Below, piece by piece: positions 14,245 to 20,709 of a stretch of DNA of 20,709 bases. Position numbers and translations under genes: made by a program. The DNA is from Lachnospiraceae bacterium UBA3641 (lineage in GTDB: Bacteria > Bacillota > Clostridia > Lachnospirales > Lachnospiraceae), in assembly GCA_002373875.1 (NCBI GenBank), contig DFKQ01000089.1:1-20709 (forward strand), in the 5' to 3' direction. Below the pieces are notes generated by a model. It searched no databases. It was not told where the DNA came from and worked only from the letters and a program-made list of their open reading frames with translations. The stretch's first letter is position 1; every line of letters begins with the position of its first letter.

Positions 14245-15162
14245 CTACCACAGCTTATCGGGATACTCTCCCTTTTCTTTAAGAGCCCTTATCGATTCCG
14301 TAACGAAGGGCTTATCTTCCTTATAGGTGACACCAAACCAGCGGTCGGATGACTTTAACACCCTGACTGTTGCCTTGCCGGCCTTAAGCAGCTCATCGAC
14401 AACACCCGGCAGGTAGCATTCCGCCTTAAGAGGATTTATCGGTACCGTCTCATCAAAGAACCGGACAAAGCTCTTACCCGCCTCATCGATAAAGCTCCTC
14501 GAAAATCCCCACATATTCATGGAAACAATGCTGTTTTCATCGATAGGCTCAAAAGACTTGCCGCCATCCTCGCTGAACCTGGCTCCGTTTCCGTCCTTTT
14601 CAATACGGATACGTTCAACAATATCCGTAAGGAACCCTTCTTCGTCAGTTGAACACACTCCTCTGGATACATACCCGTTTTCGGTGAGCGTATTCTTAAG
14701 TTCATAGCCTACCATTGCATAACGGTACCTGTCATCATCCTTATTGCCTGCAAGATAATCATATATTACCCTGAAGGCTTCCCTGCCGTAGAAATCATCC
14801 GCATTTATCACGGCAAATGGCCCGCTCACAAGCTTTCGGGCGCTCAGAACAGCATGCGCCGTACCCCAGGGCTTAACACGTCCATTCGGAATACTGCATC
14901 CTTCCGGGATGTCGGACAGCTCCTGAAAGGCGTATTCAACCTCTATGTGATCCTTAACGATATCACCTATTGAGGCGCGAAAATCCTTCTCATTTTCCTT
15001 TTTAATTACAAATACCACCTTTTCAAATCCCGCACGGATCGCATCATATATGGAAAAATCAATTATCTTGTTTCCATGCTCATCAACGGGATCTATCTGC
15101 TTGAGGCCGCCGTACCTTGATCCCATACCGGCCGCCATTATAATAAGAATCGGTTTATCCAT
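14245..15162 (-). CDS. Sugar-nucleotide-type nucleotidyltransferase (NTP_transferase family)
   Basis: Cytosolic enzyme, 305 residues, of the GT-A-like fold that joins an NTP and a sugar phosphate or similar phosphate to give an activated precursor and pyrophosphate. The N-terminus has the signature AAGMGSRYGGLKQ (10-22), which binds the nucleotide. PWGTAHAVLS (98-107) contacts the base/sugar and VINADDFYG (118-126) holds a metal-binding Asp. The C-terminal part (RWFGVTYKEDKP) is a short extension, with no beta-helix acyltransferase domain as in GlmU. AAGGGG stands 8 bases before the ATG, 15 bases after the DUF1846 stop. This subgroup is widespread in Clostridia without an assigned substrate; the operon gives no sugar-biosynthesis partner to name one. 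Confidence 0.88.
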   Translation of the reverse strand: MDKPILIIMAAGMGSRYGGLKQIDPVDEHGNKIIDFSIYDAIRAGFEKVVFVIKKENEKDFRASIGDIVKDHIEVEYAFQELSDIPEGCSIPNGRVKPWGTAHAVLSARKLVSGPFAVINADDFYGREAFRVIYDYLAGNKDDDRYRYAMVGYELKNTLTENGYVSRGVCSTDEEGFLTDIVERIRIEKDGNGARFSEDGGKSFEPIDENSIVSMNMWGFSRSFIDEAGKSFVRFFDETVPINPLKAECYLPGVVDELLKAGKATVRVLKSSDRWFGVTYKEDKPFVTESIRALKEKGEYPDKLW

Positions 15163-15177
15163 CCTTCTGCCCCTTCC

Positions 15178-16656
15178 CTATACATCATTTACATTCTGTT
15201 TCTTTACCGGTTCACTGGTAAGATCCACACCCAGCTTCTTAAATGTCTTGATATCCACATCCGACAGCATTACCGATGTATGGACCTGGCATCCCTTAAG
15301 CTTGTGAAGCTGCTCCATGGCTGCCTTCGCATTCCTGTCGTTTACGGCAGACATTGCCAGTGCGATTAGTATCTCATCCGTATGAAGCCTCGGGTTGTTA
15401 CCTCCGAGATATTCCGTCTTAAGTGTCTGTATGGGCTCAATGGCTTCCCTTGATATGACATGAAGCTCATGATCTATACCGGCCAGTTCCTTAAGCGCGT
15501 TAAGAAGAAGTGCCGCCGACGCCCCGAGAAGATCGGATGTCTTGGACGTGATTATCCTTCCGTCCGCAAGCTCGATGGCCGCACACGGTACCGAAAGATC
15601 CTCCGCCCGCTTGTTGGCTGCCACCGTAACCTTACGGTCATCCGTGGTAATACCTGCCTGCTTCATGATAAGCTCTATCTTAACCACCTCGCTCTCTGAC
15701 GCCTTTTCATTTACTACGGCGTTAAGGGTGGTATAATAACGGCGGATTATCTCCATCCTGGAAGCATCACAGCACGCATCGTCATCGATAATGCAGTTAC
15801 CTGCCATGTTCACTCCCATATCCGTGGGTGATTTATAGGGATTGTGTCCGTATATCCCTTCGAATATGGAATCAAGTACAGGGAATATCTCAATATCCCT
15901 GTTGTAATTGACCGTTGTCTCACCATAGGCTTCCAGATGGAAGGGATCGATCATATTTACATCATTAAGGTCAGCAGTCGCCGCCTCATATGCAAGATTA
16001 ACCGGATGCTTAAGGGGAAGGTTCCATATGGGGAAGGTCTCGAACTTGGCATATCCGGCCTTAACTCCCTTTTTATTTTCATGATAGAGCTGGGACAGAC
16101 AGGTGGCCATCTTACCCGAACCGGGTCCCGGAGCCGTTACTACTACGAGCGGCCTTGTGGTCTTAATATAATCGTTCGTGCCAAAGCCTTCGTCACTTGC
16201 TATAAGCTTAACATTTGACGGATAACCCTCTATCTTATAATGATGATAAACCTTATAGCCTCTGTTCTCCATACGGTTCTGGAAGGCTTCGGCGCCCCCC
16301 TGCCCCTTGAACTGGGTCAGCACAACGCTTCCGACATACAGGCCCCTTTTTTCAAATTCACTTATAAGGCGGATTACATCCTCATCATACGTTATCCCCA
16401 GGTCACCCCTCACCTTGTTCTTCTCTATGTCATTCGAATTGATAACGATCACGATCTCGACCCTGTCAGACAGCTTCATAAGCATACGCAGCTTACTGTC
16501 CGGCTCAAATCCCGGAAGGACCCTGGACGCATGGTAATCATCGAACAGCTTGCCGCCGAATTCAAGGTACAGCTTATCTCCGAACTTGCTTATTCTCTCC
16601 ATGATATGCTCGGACTGCATCTTAAGATATTTTTCGTTATCAAATCCTGTTTTCAT
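15178..16656 (-). CDS. DUF1846 family protein
   Basis: Conserved cytosolic protein of 492 residues belonging to DUF1846 (PF08903), known from streptococci and many Clostridia and without a proven reaction. A glycine-rich loop VTAPGPGSGKMATCLSQL (173-190) looks like a nucleotide-binding P-loop with Lys182, followed by PLKHPVNLAYEAATADLNDV (214-233). The C-terminal half contains GVNMAGNCIIDDDACCDAS, rich in Asp and Cys, possibly metal-binding. The length matches the family. AGGAG (16664-16668) with 7-base spacing marks the start, and a good promoter lies upstream at 16697-16725. It leads the operon with the nucleotidyltransferase, mntP, dehydrogenase and symporter. Family assignment is firm; function is unknown. 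Confidence 0.92.
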   Translation of the reverse strand: MKTGFDNEKYLKMQSEHIMERISKFGDKLYLEFGGKLFDDYHASRVLPGFEPDSKLRMLMKLSDRVEIVIVINSNDIEKNKVRGDLGITYDEDVIRLISEFEKRGLYVGSVVLTQFKGQGGAEAFQNRMENRGYKVYHHYKIEGYPSNVKLIASDEGFGTNDYIKTTRPLVVVTAPGPGSGKMATCLSQLYHENKKGVKAGYAKFETFPIWNLPLKHPVNLAYEAATADLNDVNMIDPFHLEAYGETTVNYNRDIEIFPVLDSIFEGIYGHNPYKSPTDMGVNMAGNCIIDDDACCDASRMEIIRRYYTTLNAVVNEKASESEVVKIELIMKQAGITTDDRKVTVAANKRAEDLSVPCAAIELADGRIITSKTSDLLGASAALLLNALKELAGIDHELHVISREAIEPIQTLKTEYLGGNNPRLHTDEILIALAMSAVNDRNAKAAMEQLHKLKGCQVHTSVMLSDVDIKTFKKLGVDLTSEPVKKQNVNDV

Positions 16657-16696
16657 CTCTTTTCTCCTGAACCTCTTCTTTAAACAATACCTTAAT

Positions 16697-16725
16697 ATTT
16701 TATTCTTTTGATAAGACTATTTCAA
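16697..16725 (-). promoter_or_regulatory. Promoter of the DUF1846 operon
   Basis: Minus strand: TTGAAA (16720-16725), 17-base spacer, TAAAAT (16697-16702), each a 5/6 match to the sigma-A consensus. Start point near 16690, leader about 34 bases. No operator or riboswitch is seen between it and the ATG. Confidence 0.55.
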
Positions 16726-16743
16726 CCTCTTCTTTTGAGAACC

Positions 16744-16772
16744 TTGACGATTCCGATACGCAGGGATATCAT
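16744..16772 (+). promoter_or_regulatory. Promoter of the exonuclease III gene
   Basis: Plus strand: TTGACG (16744-16749), 17-base spacer, TATCAT (16767-16772), each 5/6 to consensus. Start point near 16779, so the REP-like palindrome at 16791-16831 falls in the leader. It stands back to back with the DUF1846 promoter. Confidence 0.5.
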
Positions 16773-16790
16773 ATGTTAGAAGAAAATCAA

Positions 16791-16831
16791 CGTTCCCGGA
16801 TTTCCCAAAATAGGAATCGGGAACCGTCCCC
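16791..16831. repeat. REP-like palindrome with GGGGACGGTTCCC core
   Basis: GTTCCC-G-GATT (16792-16802) pairs with AATC-GGGAAC (16815-16824), one G bulged, around a 12-base loop. On the minus strand the right arm continues as GGGGACGGTTCCC (16819-16831). Cores of this form recur as dispersed extragenic palindromes in many bacteria, some tied to RAYT (Y1 transposase-like) enzymes. Only one copy is in this window, so repeat status rests on recall of the motif. Confidence 0.4.
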
Positions 16832-16857
16832 ATTTCCCATTTTCCAAGGAGAAATAT

Positions 16858-17685
16858 ATGAAGTTTATATCATGGAATATAGATTCACTGAATGCCGCAT
16901 TGACCGGAACGAGCGAGAGGTCAGAATTGTCCAGGGACGTTCTTAAGACAATAGGAAGTCTATCACCGGATATCATTGCCCTGCAGGAAACCAAGCTTCC
17001 CGAGAACGGCATGAACAAAAAGCAGGAAGACATTCTTGCAGGCTACTTCCCCGGCTATGACTATGTGTATATAAGCTCCCACGGTAAGGCCAAGAAGGGT
17101 TACGCCGGCACCATGGCTCTTTACAGGAAGGAGATCAATGCTACTGCCTCCTTCCCCGGGATAGACGCTCCTGATACCATGGACTCCGAAGGACGCATGA
17201 TAACCCTTGATCTTAAGGATGTATATTTTAATCTGGTATATACCCCCAATGCAGGCGACGGTCTTAAGAGGCTGGCCGACAGATGTATATGGGACATAAG
17301 ATATGCCGATTACCTGTCGGGCCTTGACAGTGATAAGCCTGTCATTGCCTGCGGCGATTATAACGTTGCGCATAAGGAGATCGACCTGGCTAATCCCGGT
17401 CAGAATCACTTCTCACCCGGTTTCACCGATGAAGAAAGGTCCGGCTTCACTAACCTTTTATCCAGGGGCTTCACCGATTCCTTCCGGTATGTGAACGGTG
17501 ATATAAAGGGAGCCTACTCCTGGTGGGCCCAGAGGGTTAAGACAAGCAAGATAAACAACTCAGGCTGGAGGATCGACTATTTTCTGGTAAGCAACCGGCT
17601 TGCCGACAGGATCAAAACCTCTGCCATGATAGACTCGGGTCCCCGTCAGGACCATACACCCATCATGCTGGAGCTTGACCTGTAA
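16858..17685 (+). CDS. xth: Exodeoxyribonuclease III / class II AP endonuclease
   Basis: DNA repair enzyme, 275 residues, cutting 5' of abasic sites and removing 3' blocking groups. All exonuclease III family catalytic positions are visible: N7 (SWNIDSLNA), E44 (LQETK), Y128 and N131 (VYTPNAG), D167 and N169 (CGDYNVAHKEIDLANP), W237 and D240 (GWRIDYFLVS) and the terminal D265-H266 (QDHTPIMLEL). AAGGAG (16846-16851) six bases before the ATG is ideal. A monocistronic gene, divergent from the DUF1846 operon, with a leader holding a REP-like palindrome. Its last 23 bases overlap the end of the opposing GT87 gene, so antisense transcripts are likely at the 3' ends. The family is certain; preference for RNA, AP sites or 3' ends is not readable. 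Confidence 0.96.
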   Translation: MKFISWNIDSLNAALTGTSERSELSRDVLKTIGSLSPDIIALQETKLPENGMNKKQEDILAGYFPGYDYVYISSHGKAKKGYAGTMALYRKEINATASFPGIDAPDTMDSEGRMITLDLKDVYFNLVYTPNAGDGLKRLADRCIWDIRYADYLSGLDSDKPVIACGDYNVAHKEIDLANPGQNHFSPGFTDEERSGFTNLLSRGFTDSFRYVNGDIKGAYSWWAQRVKTSKINNSGWRIDYFLVSNRLADRIKTSAMIDSGPRQDHTPIMLELDL

Positions 17686-18883
17686 TTTTTCCGGCCCTTC
17701 CCTTGCTCCAATCCTCGATCAAGGAGAAGATCATCATAATATAAACAGGGGTGAAGATAAAGAAATCCGCTGCAAGAGGGGTCATCATACCGTAAACCGG
17801 AACCGTAAAAGTAAGGGCAAAAAGAATACTGTATATCTTCTTCTGTTTATCCCTATCCTGCGCAAGGTATACCACAAGGGGGATCAGCATATATACGGAA
17901 GTGTACCTGTAGCTGAAGGGCACATATAGAGCCATAATGCCCGAGGTATATAAGGCATACTTCCATTTTTCTCCTGTTTTAAACATACTGATAATACAAA
18001 TAATCAGATACAGGTTTTCCGCCAGCTTAAAGTATTTAACAAAAGAAGCCGAATCCTCATACCGGCCCAGCAGATCAGAAATGCTCAAAAGATAATTCCT
18101 TACATTTGTCCAGCTCCTGTACCCTTGATTTTCAAAGAAGAAAAGGATCTTAAGATATTGTATAAATCCCGGTATACCTCCGCAGAAGATAAAGGGGACC
18201 AAAAATACGAGCAGGCCGTAAATAAGCAGTCTTATACCTTCCTTATAGCGTTTTTCAACAATATATATAACTCCGAAAACAGCCGGGTATAATTTAAGTC
18301 CCGATGCCGCCGCAATAAGCAAAAGAGCCGCTTCCCTCTTCCATGCCTTATCGGAATCCTTAAGAAGCAGCGCCGCAAGGAGCATGATGGCTGTCAGAAA
18401 GGATATGTTGCCCCTCTCAAGCGCACCGGCCATCATGGGAGCCGAAAAGACGACAGCTATGACAAACAGATCGTTTTTACCCTTATCATATTGCGGGAGT
18501 AATCTGGCAACAAGAAACCTGAACAGCAGAACCACCAGGATCGCAAGCATCAGATAGACCAAAGGATTATATTGATAGTCACGGCAGTCCTTCCATTCGT
18601 TCACCTTCCATGAATGCGGATTGATCCTGTAAAGAAGGTAATACAAAAGATAGGCAAAGGGCGGAAAGGTCGCGTCCAGCGTATTGAAGTAAAAATGCTG
18701 CATATCCGAAGCAAAGGCAATATGTCTGAAATGATCGGTCAGAAAATTGTCAAAATTATTCTCCATGGCAAGCCAGGATGCCCCATTACCCCCTGTGAAA
18801 AGAAGAACGAACAGAAACAGAACAGTACCGGTAAACGATATGATCAAAAAAAGTGTATAGTTATCAACCCTGCTTTTCTTCAT
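17663..18883 (-). CDS. GT87-family polytopic glycosyltransferase (DUF2029)
   Basis: Integral membrane glycosyltransferase, 406 residues with about 10 hydrophobic helices, of the GT-C fold that uses polyprenyl-phosphate sugars on the outer side of the membrane. Landmarks are the first extracellular loop with several Asp (NFDNFLTDHFRHI, 43-55), ALERGNISFL (154-163), ASGLKLYPAVFG (193-204) with the Lys-x-Tyr-Pro typical of the family, and YGLLVFLVPF. Actinobacterial members such as PimE move mannose; here the sugar is unknown. AAAAGGAA precedes the ATG, which lies 20 bases inside the 3' end of the FAD oxidoreductase gene, so both are translated as one unit. The 3' end overlaps the exonuclease III gene by 23 bases on the other strand. 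Confidence 0.83.
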   Translation of the reverse strand: MKKSRVDNYTLFLIISFTGTVLFLFVLLFTGGNGASWLAMENNFDNFLTDHFRHIAFASDMQHFYFNTLDATFPPFAYLLYYLLYRINPHSWKVNEWKDCRDYQYNPLVYLMLAILVVLLFRFLVARLLPQYDKGKNDLFVIAVVFSAPMMAGALERGNISFLTAIMLLAALLLKDSDKAWKREAALLLIAAASGLKLYPAVFGVIYIVEKRYKEGIRLLIYGLLVFLVPFIFCGGIPGFIQYLKILFFFENQGYRSWTNVRNYLLSISDLLGRYEDSASFVKYFKLAENLYLIICIISMFKTGEKWKYALYTSGIMALYVPFSYRYTSVYMLIPLVVYLAQDRDKQKKIYSILFALTFTVPVYGMMTPLAADFFIFTPVYIMMIFSLIEDWSKGRAGKITGQAPA

Positions 18884-20381
18884 GGTATTCCTTTTCCGTG
18901 TTTACGCTCCATACTGCCGATTTATCCGTGCTGCCCGAAACTATGCATTTGACCGCTTCAAAGGCGGTCACCATCGAATGGTCCATGTTATTGTACCTGT
19001 GCTGGCCGTTCCTTCCGACGCAGAAGAGGTTCTCAATGCCGGATAAATAATCCACAAGCTTATCCATCTCACTGTAGGTATCGAAATAAGCCGGGTAGGC
19101 TTTCTTTACCTTCTCCATGTGAGTATCCATAACATCGTCCACCGAATCTATAAATCCGAGCCTTATAAGCTCCTCAATTCCCAGGTTCGAAAATTCCTCT
19201 TCACTCATACACCAGAATTCATCACCTTCATTTACAAAATACTCAAGCCCCAGCCATACGGTATTAGCATTATCCTTTACAAGATACGGGGACCAGTTGT
19301 TATATATCTGTATACGCCCCATCTTAACGTTACGATCCTGTACATATATCCAGCAGTCGGGGATGATGTTCCCGGGAGTTTTAATGTCCGTGTTGTTCCT
19401 GATCTTAAGCTTCTTTACCAGTACTCCAAGAGTCATGTAATCCCTGTAAGGGAGGCCGGCAGCGATCCTTTTTATGTCCGGAGGTACGGCATCAGCGCCT
19501 TCCCCCTTCATCCCGGCGACAAGATCCTTAACGGACATTGAGGATATTACATAGTCCGCCCTGACTTCCTTATGTCCCTTAAGGGTTTCGAATCCGACAG
19601 ACACTGCCCTGCTGCCTTCCAGACTGACTGACGTAACGTAGGAATCCTTACTTATTGTTCCGCCCATTTCCATTATCTTCTCACCCGTTATTTCCCATAT
19701 CTGGCCCGGACCGTATTTAGGATATTTGAATTCTTCTATAAGTGAAGTGTTTATCTTGCGATCCCTTATATTAAGGATCTTTCCGAAGCAATTCTTCAGA
19801 ATACCGGATATTGATAAACCTTTGGTCCTCTGCCTTCCCCATGAAGCATCTATCTGTGAAGGATGCCTGCCCCAAAGATTTTCCGTATAATATTCAAAAA
19901 ACATACTGTACAGCTTACGGCCAAAGGAATTCACGTAATAGCTTTCAAGATTATCTTCCGGAAGCTTGTGCAATACGGCACCAAGATACGAAAACCCGAC
20001 CTTCAACGTTGTTGCCAGGCCGAAATTCCGAAAGGTCTCAGCTTTAAGAGATATGGGATAATCATAGAATTTCGAGTCAAAAAGAATCCTGGATATACGC
20101 CGCCTTTTGAGCATTACTTCATCGTTCGCGGCAGCATCGGCATCCTCCCGGAGCGGAAGTAATCTTTCCCACCATTCATTTACATCCGTATCCTTGGAAA
20201 AAAACCGGTGTCCACCCATATCCATACGGTTACCCTTGTAGTTTACCGTTTTCGATATTCCTCCCAGTGTATCCGATCCCTCAAGGATGATGACTTCAAT
20301 GTCACTGCTTCTGTCCAGAAGCTCATATGCTGCTGTAAGTCCGGCCGGTCCGGCTCCTATCACGACTGCTCTTTTTTTCAT
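18864..20381 (-). CDS. FAD-dependent oxidoreductase of the UDP-galactopyranose mutase/protoporphyrinogen oxidase superfamily
   Basis: Flavoprotein, 505 residues. The N-terminal FAD-binding Rossmann motif is VIGAGPAGLTAAYELL (7-22), with Glu34 for the ribose and GGISKTV, then MDMGGHRFF (53-61), the second FAD contact found in this superfamily. A C-terminal FAD segment ends in CVGRNGQHRYNNMDHSM. NLWGRHPSQIDASWGRQR, about residue 170, matches the conserved WG..P..I...W stretch of these proteins. Annotators often call it protoporphyrinogen oxidase or amine oxidase, but no heme genes are near, and the partner is a GT87 glycosyltransferase, which favours sugar-nucleotide or lipid-linked-sugar chemistry (inference). 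The ATG lies just after the terminator of the upstream gene. The ribosome site is poor and no convincing promoter is seen in the 70-base gap. Confidence 0.85.
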   Translation of the reverse strand: MKKRAVVIGAGPAGLTAAYELLDRSSDIEVIILEGSDTLGGISKTVNYKGNRMDMGGHRFFSKDTDVNEWWERLLPLREDADAAANDEVMLKRRRISRILFDSKFYDYPISLKAETFRNFGLATTLKVGFSYLGAVLHKLPEDNLESYYVNSFGRKLYSMFFEYYTENLWGRHPSQIDASWGRQRTKGLSISGILKNCFGKILNIRDRKINTSLIEEFKYPKYGPGQIWEITGEKIMEMGGTISKDSYVTSVSLEGSRAVSVGFETLKGHKEVRADYVISSMSVKDLVAGMKGEGADAVPPDIKRIAAGLPYRDYMTLGVLVKKLKIRNNTDIKTPGNIIPDCWIYVQDRNVKMGRIQIYNNWSPYLVKDNANTVWLGLEYFVNEGDEFWCMSEEEFSNLGIEELIRLGFIDSVDDVMDTHMEKVKKAYPAYFDTYSEMDKLVDYLSGIENLFCVGRNGQHRYNNMDHSMVTAFEAVKCIVSGSTDKSAVWSVNTEKEYHEEKQG

Positions 20382-20397
20382 ATTGCCAGTTTATCAC

Positions 20398-20425
20398 AAA
20401 AGGCGCTGTTTTCACAGCGCCTTTT
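20398..20425 (-). terminator. Intrinsic terminator of the isomerase gene
   Basis: AAAAGGCGCTGT and ACAGCGCCTTTT form a perfect 12-bp stem with a 4-base loop, GC-rich in the middle and ending in T4 in both directions. It lies 26 bases after the isomerase stop and 16 bases before the oxidoreductase ATG, so it ends transcription from the right. No plus-strand gene would use it. Confidence 0.85.
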
Positions 20426-20451
20426 GAACTATAAAATATTGTTGTTAAAAA

Positions 20452-20709
20452 TTATTTAAAAGGGTTCTCTGTCGGATAAGGAAGTGATGCCGGCTGGTTG
20501 TAACCGATCTCGCAGGTACATACGCCGATATACTTGAATACCTCGAAGAGTGCCTTACCGAAGTGTCCGAAAGCAACCGCTCCGTGATGAGGATAATTCT
20601 TCTGGATAAGTACGTGGCGGTAGAAACGCCCCATCTCAGGTATAGCGAATACGCCGATACCACCGAATGACCTTGTGGCAACAGGAAGAACCTCACCCTC
20701 TGCAACATA
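20452..20709 (-). CDS. L-fucose/L-arabinose isomerase family protein, C-terminal fragment
   Basis: Last 85 residues and stop of a gene entering from the right edge; the frame is open to the window end. The fragment reads GRFYRHVLIQKNYPHH, then GAVAFGHFGKALFEVFKYIG, and closes in LPYPTENPF, the conserved C-terminus of the fucose/arabinose isomerase-like family (FucI fold), whose members convert aldoses to ketoses with a divalent metal. The His pair in PHHGAVAFGH probably belongs to the active-site or interface region. It is one gene of a likely pentose or deoxysugar catabolic unit outside the window. Codon choice resembles highly expressed genes, like the receptor gene at the left edge. Exact substrate cannot be stated from this part. 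Confidence 0.85.
   Translation of the reverse strand, partial: YVAEGEVLPVATRSFGGIGVFAIPEMGRFYRHVLIQKNYPHHGAVAFGHFGKALFEVFKYIGVCTCEIGYNQPASLPYPTENPFK

Noticed and set aside
14240..14251. GTG start of mntP
   Set aside because: No ribosome site, overlap with the upstream stop, and the N-terminus would be longer than usual for MntP.
16657..16857. yybP-ykoY Mn riboswitch for the operon containing mntP
   Set aside because: The leader from the likely start point is only about 34 bases, with none of the conserved paired regions.
1..20709. CRISPR array, tRNA, rRNA, IS element or prophage
   Set aside because: No regularly spaced repeats, no tRNA cloverleaf or CCA end, no transposase or phage gene on either strand.

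Overview
The window looks like chromosomal DNA of a Gram-positive gut or rumen Clostridia, most likely a Lachnospiraceae member of the Butyrivibrio/Roseburia type. This rests on the gene families (LytS/YesM-YesN two-component system with XylF/ChvE-type sugar receptors, DUF1846, MntP, an FtsH with an HEIGH zinc motif), on lipoprotein receptors instead of free periplasmic ones, on strong AAGGAG/GGAGG ribosome binding sites, and on moderate GC. Genus is inference. No rRNA, tRNA, CRISPR array, IS element or phage gene was seen.

Left third (1-6469, all minus strand, read right to left): a sugar-sensing and uptake locus. Transcription starts near 6435 just behind ftsH and runs through a membrane-anchored sugar-binding sensor (XylFII type), a LytS/YesM-type histidine kinase, a YesN-type AraC-family response regulator and a XylF-like lipoprotein, all overlapping, abutting or closely spaced. 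After a 192-base gap with helically phased ATGA repeats comes the start of a ChvE/XylF-type ABC receptor gene, cut by the window edge. The likely logic is: extracellular sugar binds the anchored sensor, the kinase phosphorylates the regulator, and the regulator activates the receptor/transporter operon.

Centre: ftsH (minus) and a two-gene MBOAT O-acyltransferase/SGNH-like pair (plus) diverge from a 241-base region holding a perfect 15-bp inverted repeat. The pair ends 3 bases from the stop of an opposing five-gene operon (16656 to 11297, minus): DUF1846 protein, sugar-nucleotide-type nucleotidyltransferase, MntP-type Mn efflux protein, D-2-hydroxyacid dehydrogenase and an NSS-family Na+ symporter. 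Divergent from it is an exonuclease III gene whose leader carries a REP-like palindrome.

Right end (minus): an FAD-dependent oxidoreductase of the UDP-galactopyranose mutase/protoporphyrinogen oxidase superfamily overlaps a GT87-type polytopic mannosyltransferase-like gene, probably for envelope glycan synthesis. A clear intrinsic terminator separates them from the 3' end of a gene of the L-fucose/L-arabinose isomerase family, cut by the window edge.

The strongest candidates for something new are the unusual make-up of the sugar-sensing locus (two dedicated binding proteins bracketing the kinase/regulator, one with a Cys-His-Cys sequence where XylF carries its sugar-stacking Trp), the phased repeat array, the palindrome in the ftsH leader, and a roughly seven-fold excess of the hexamer CTTAAG across the window.
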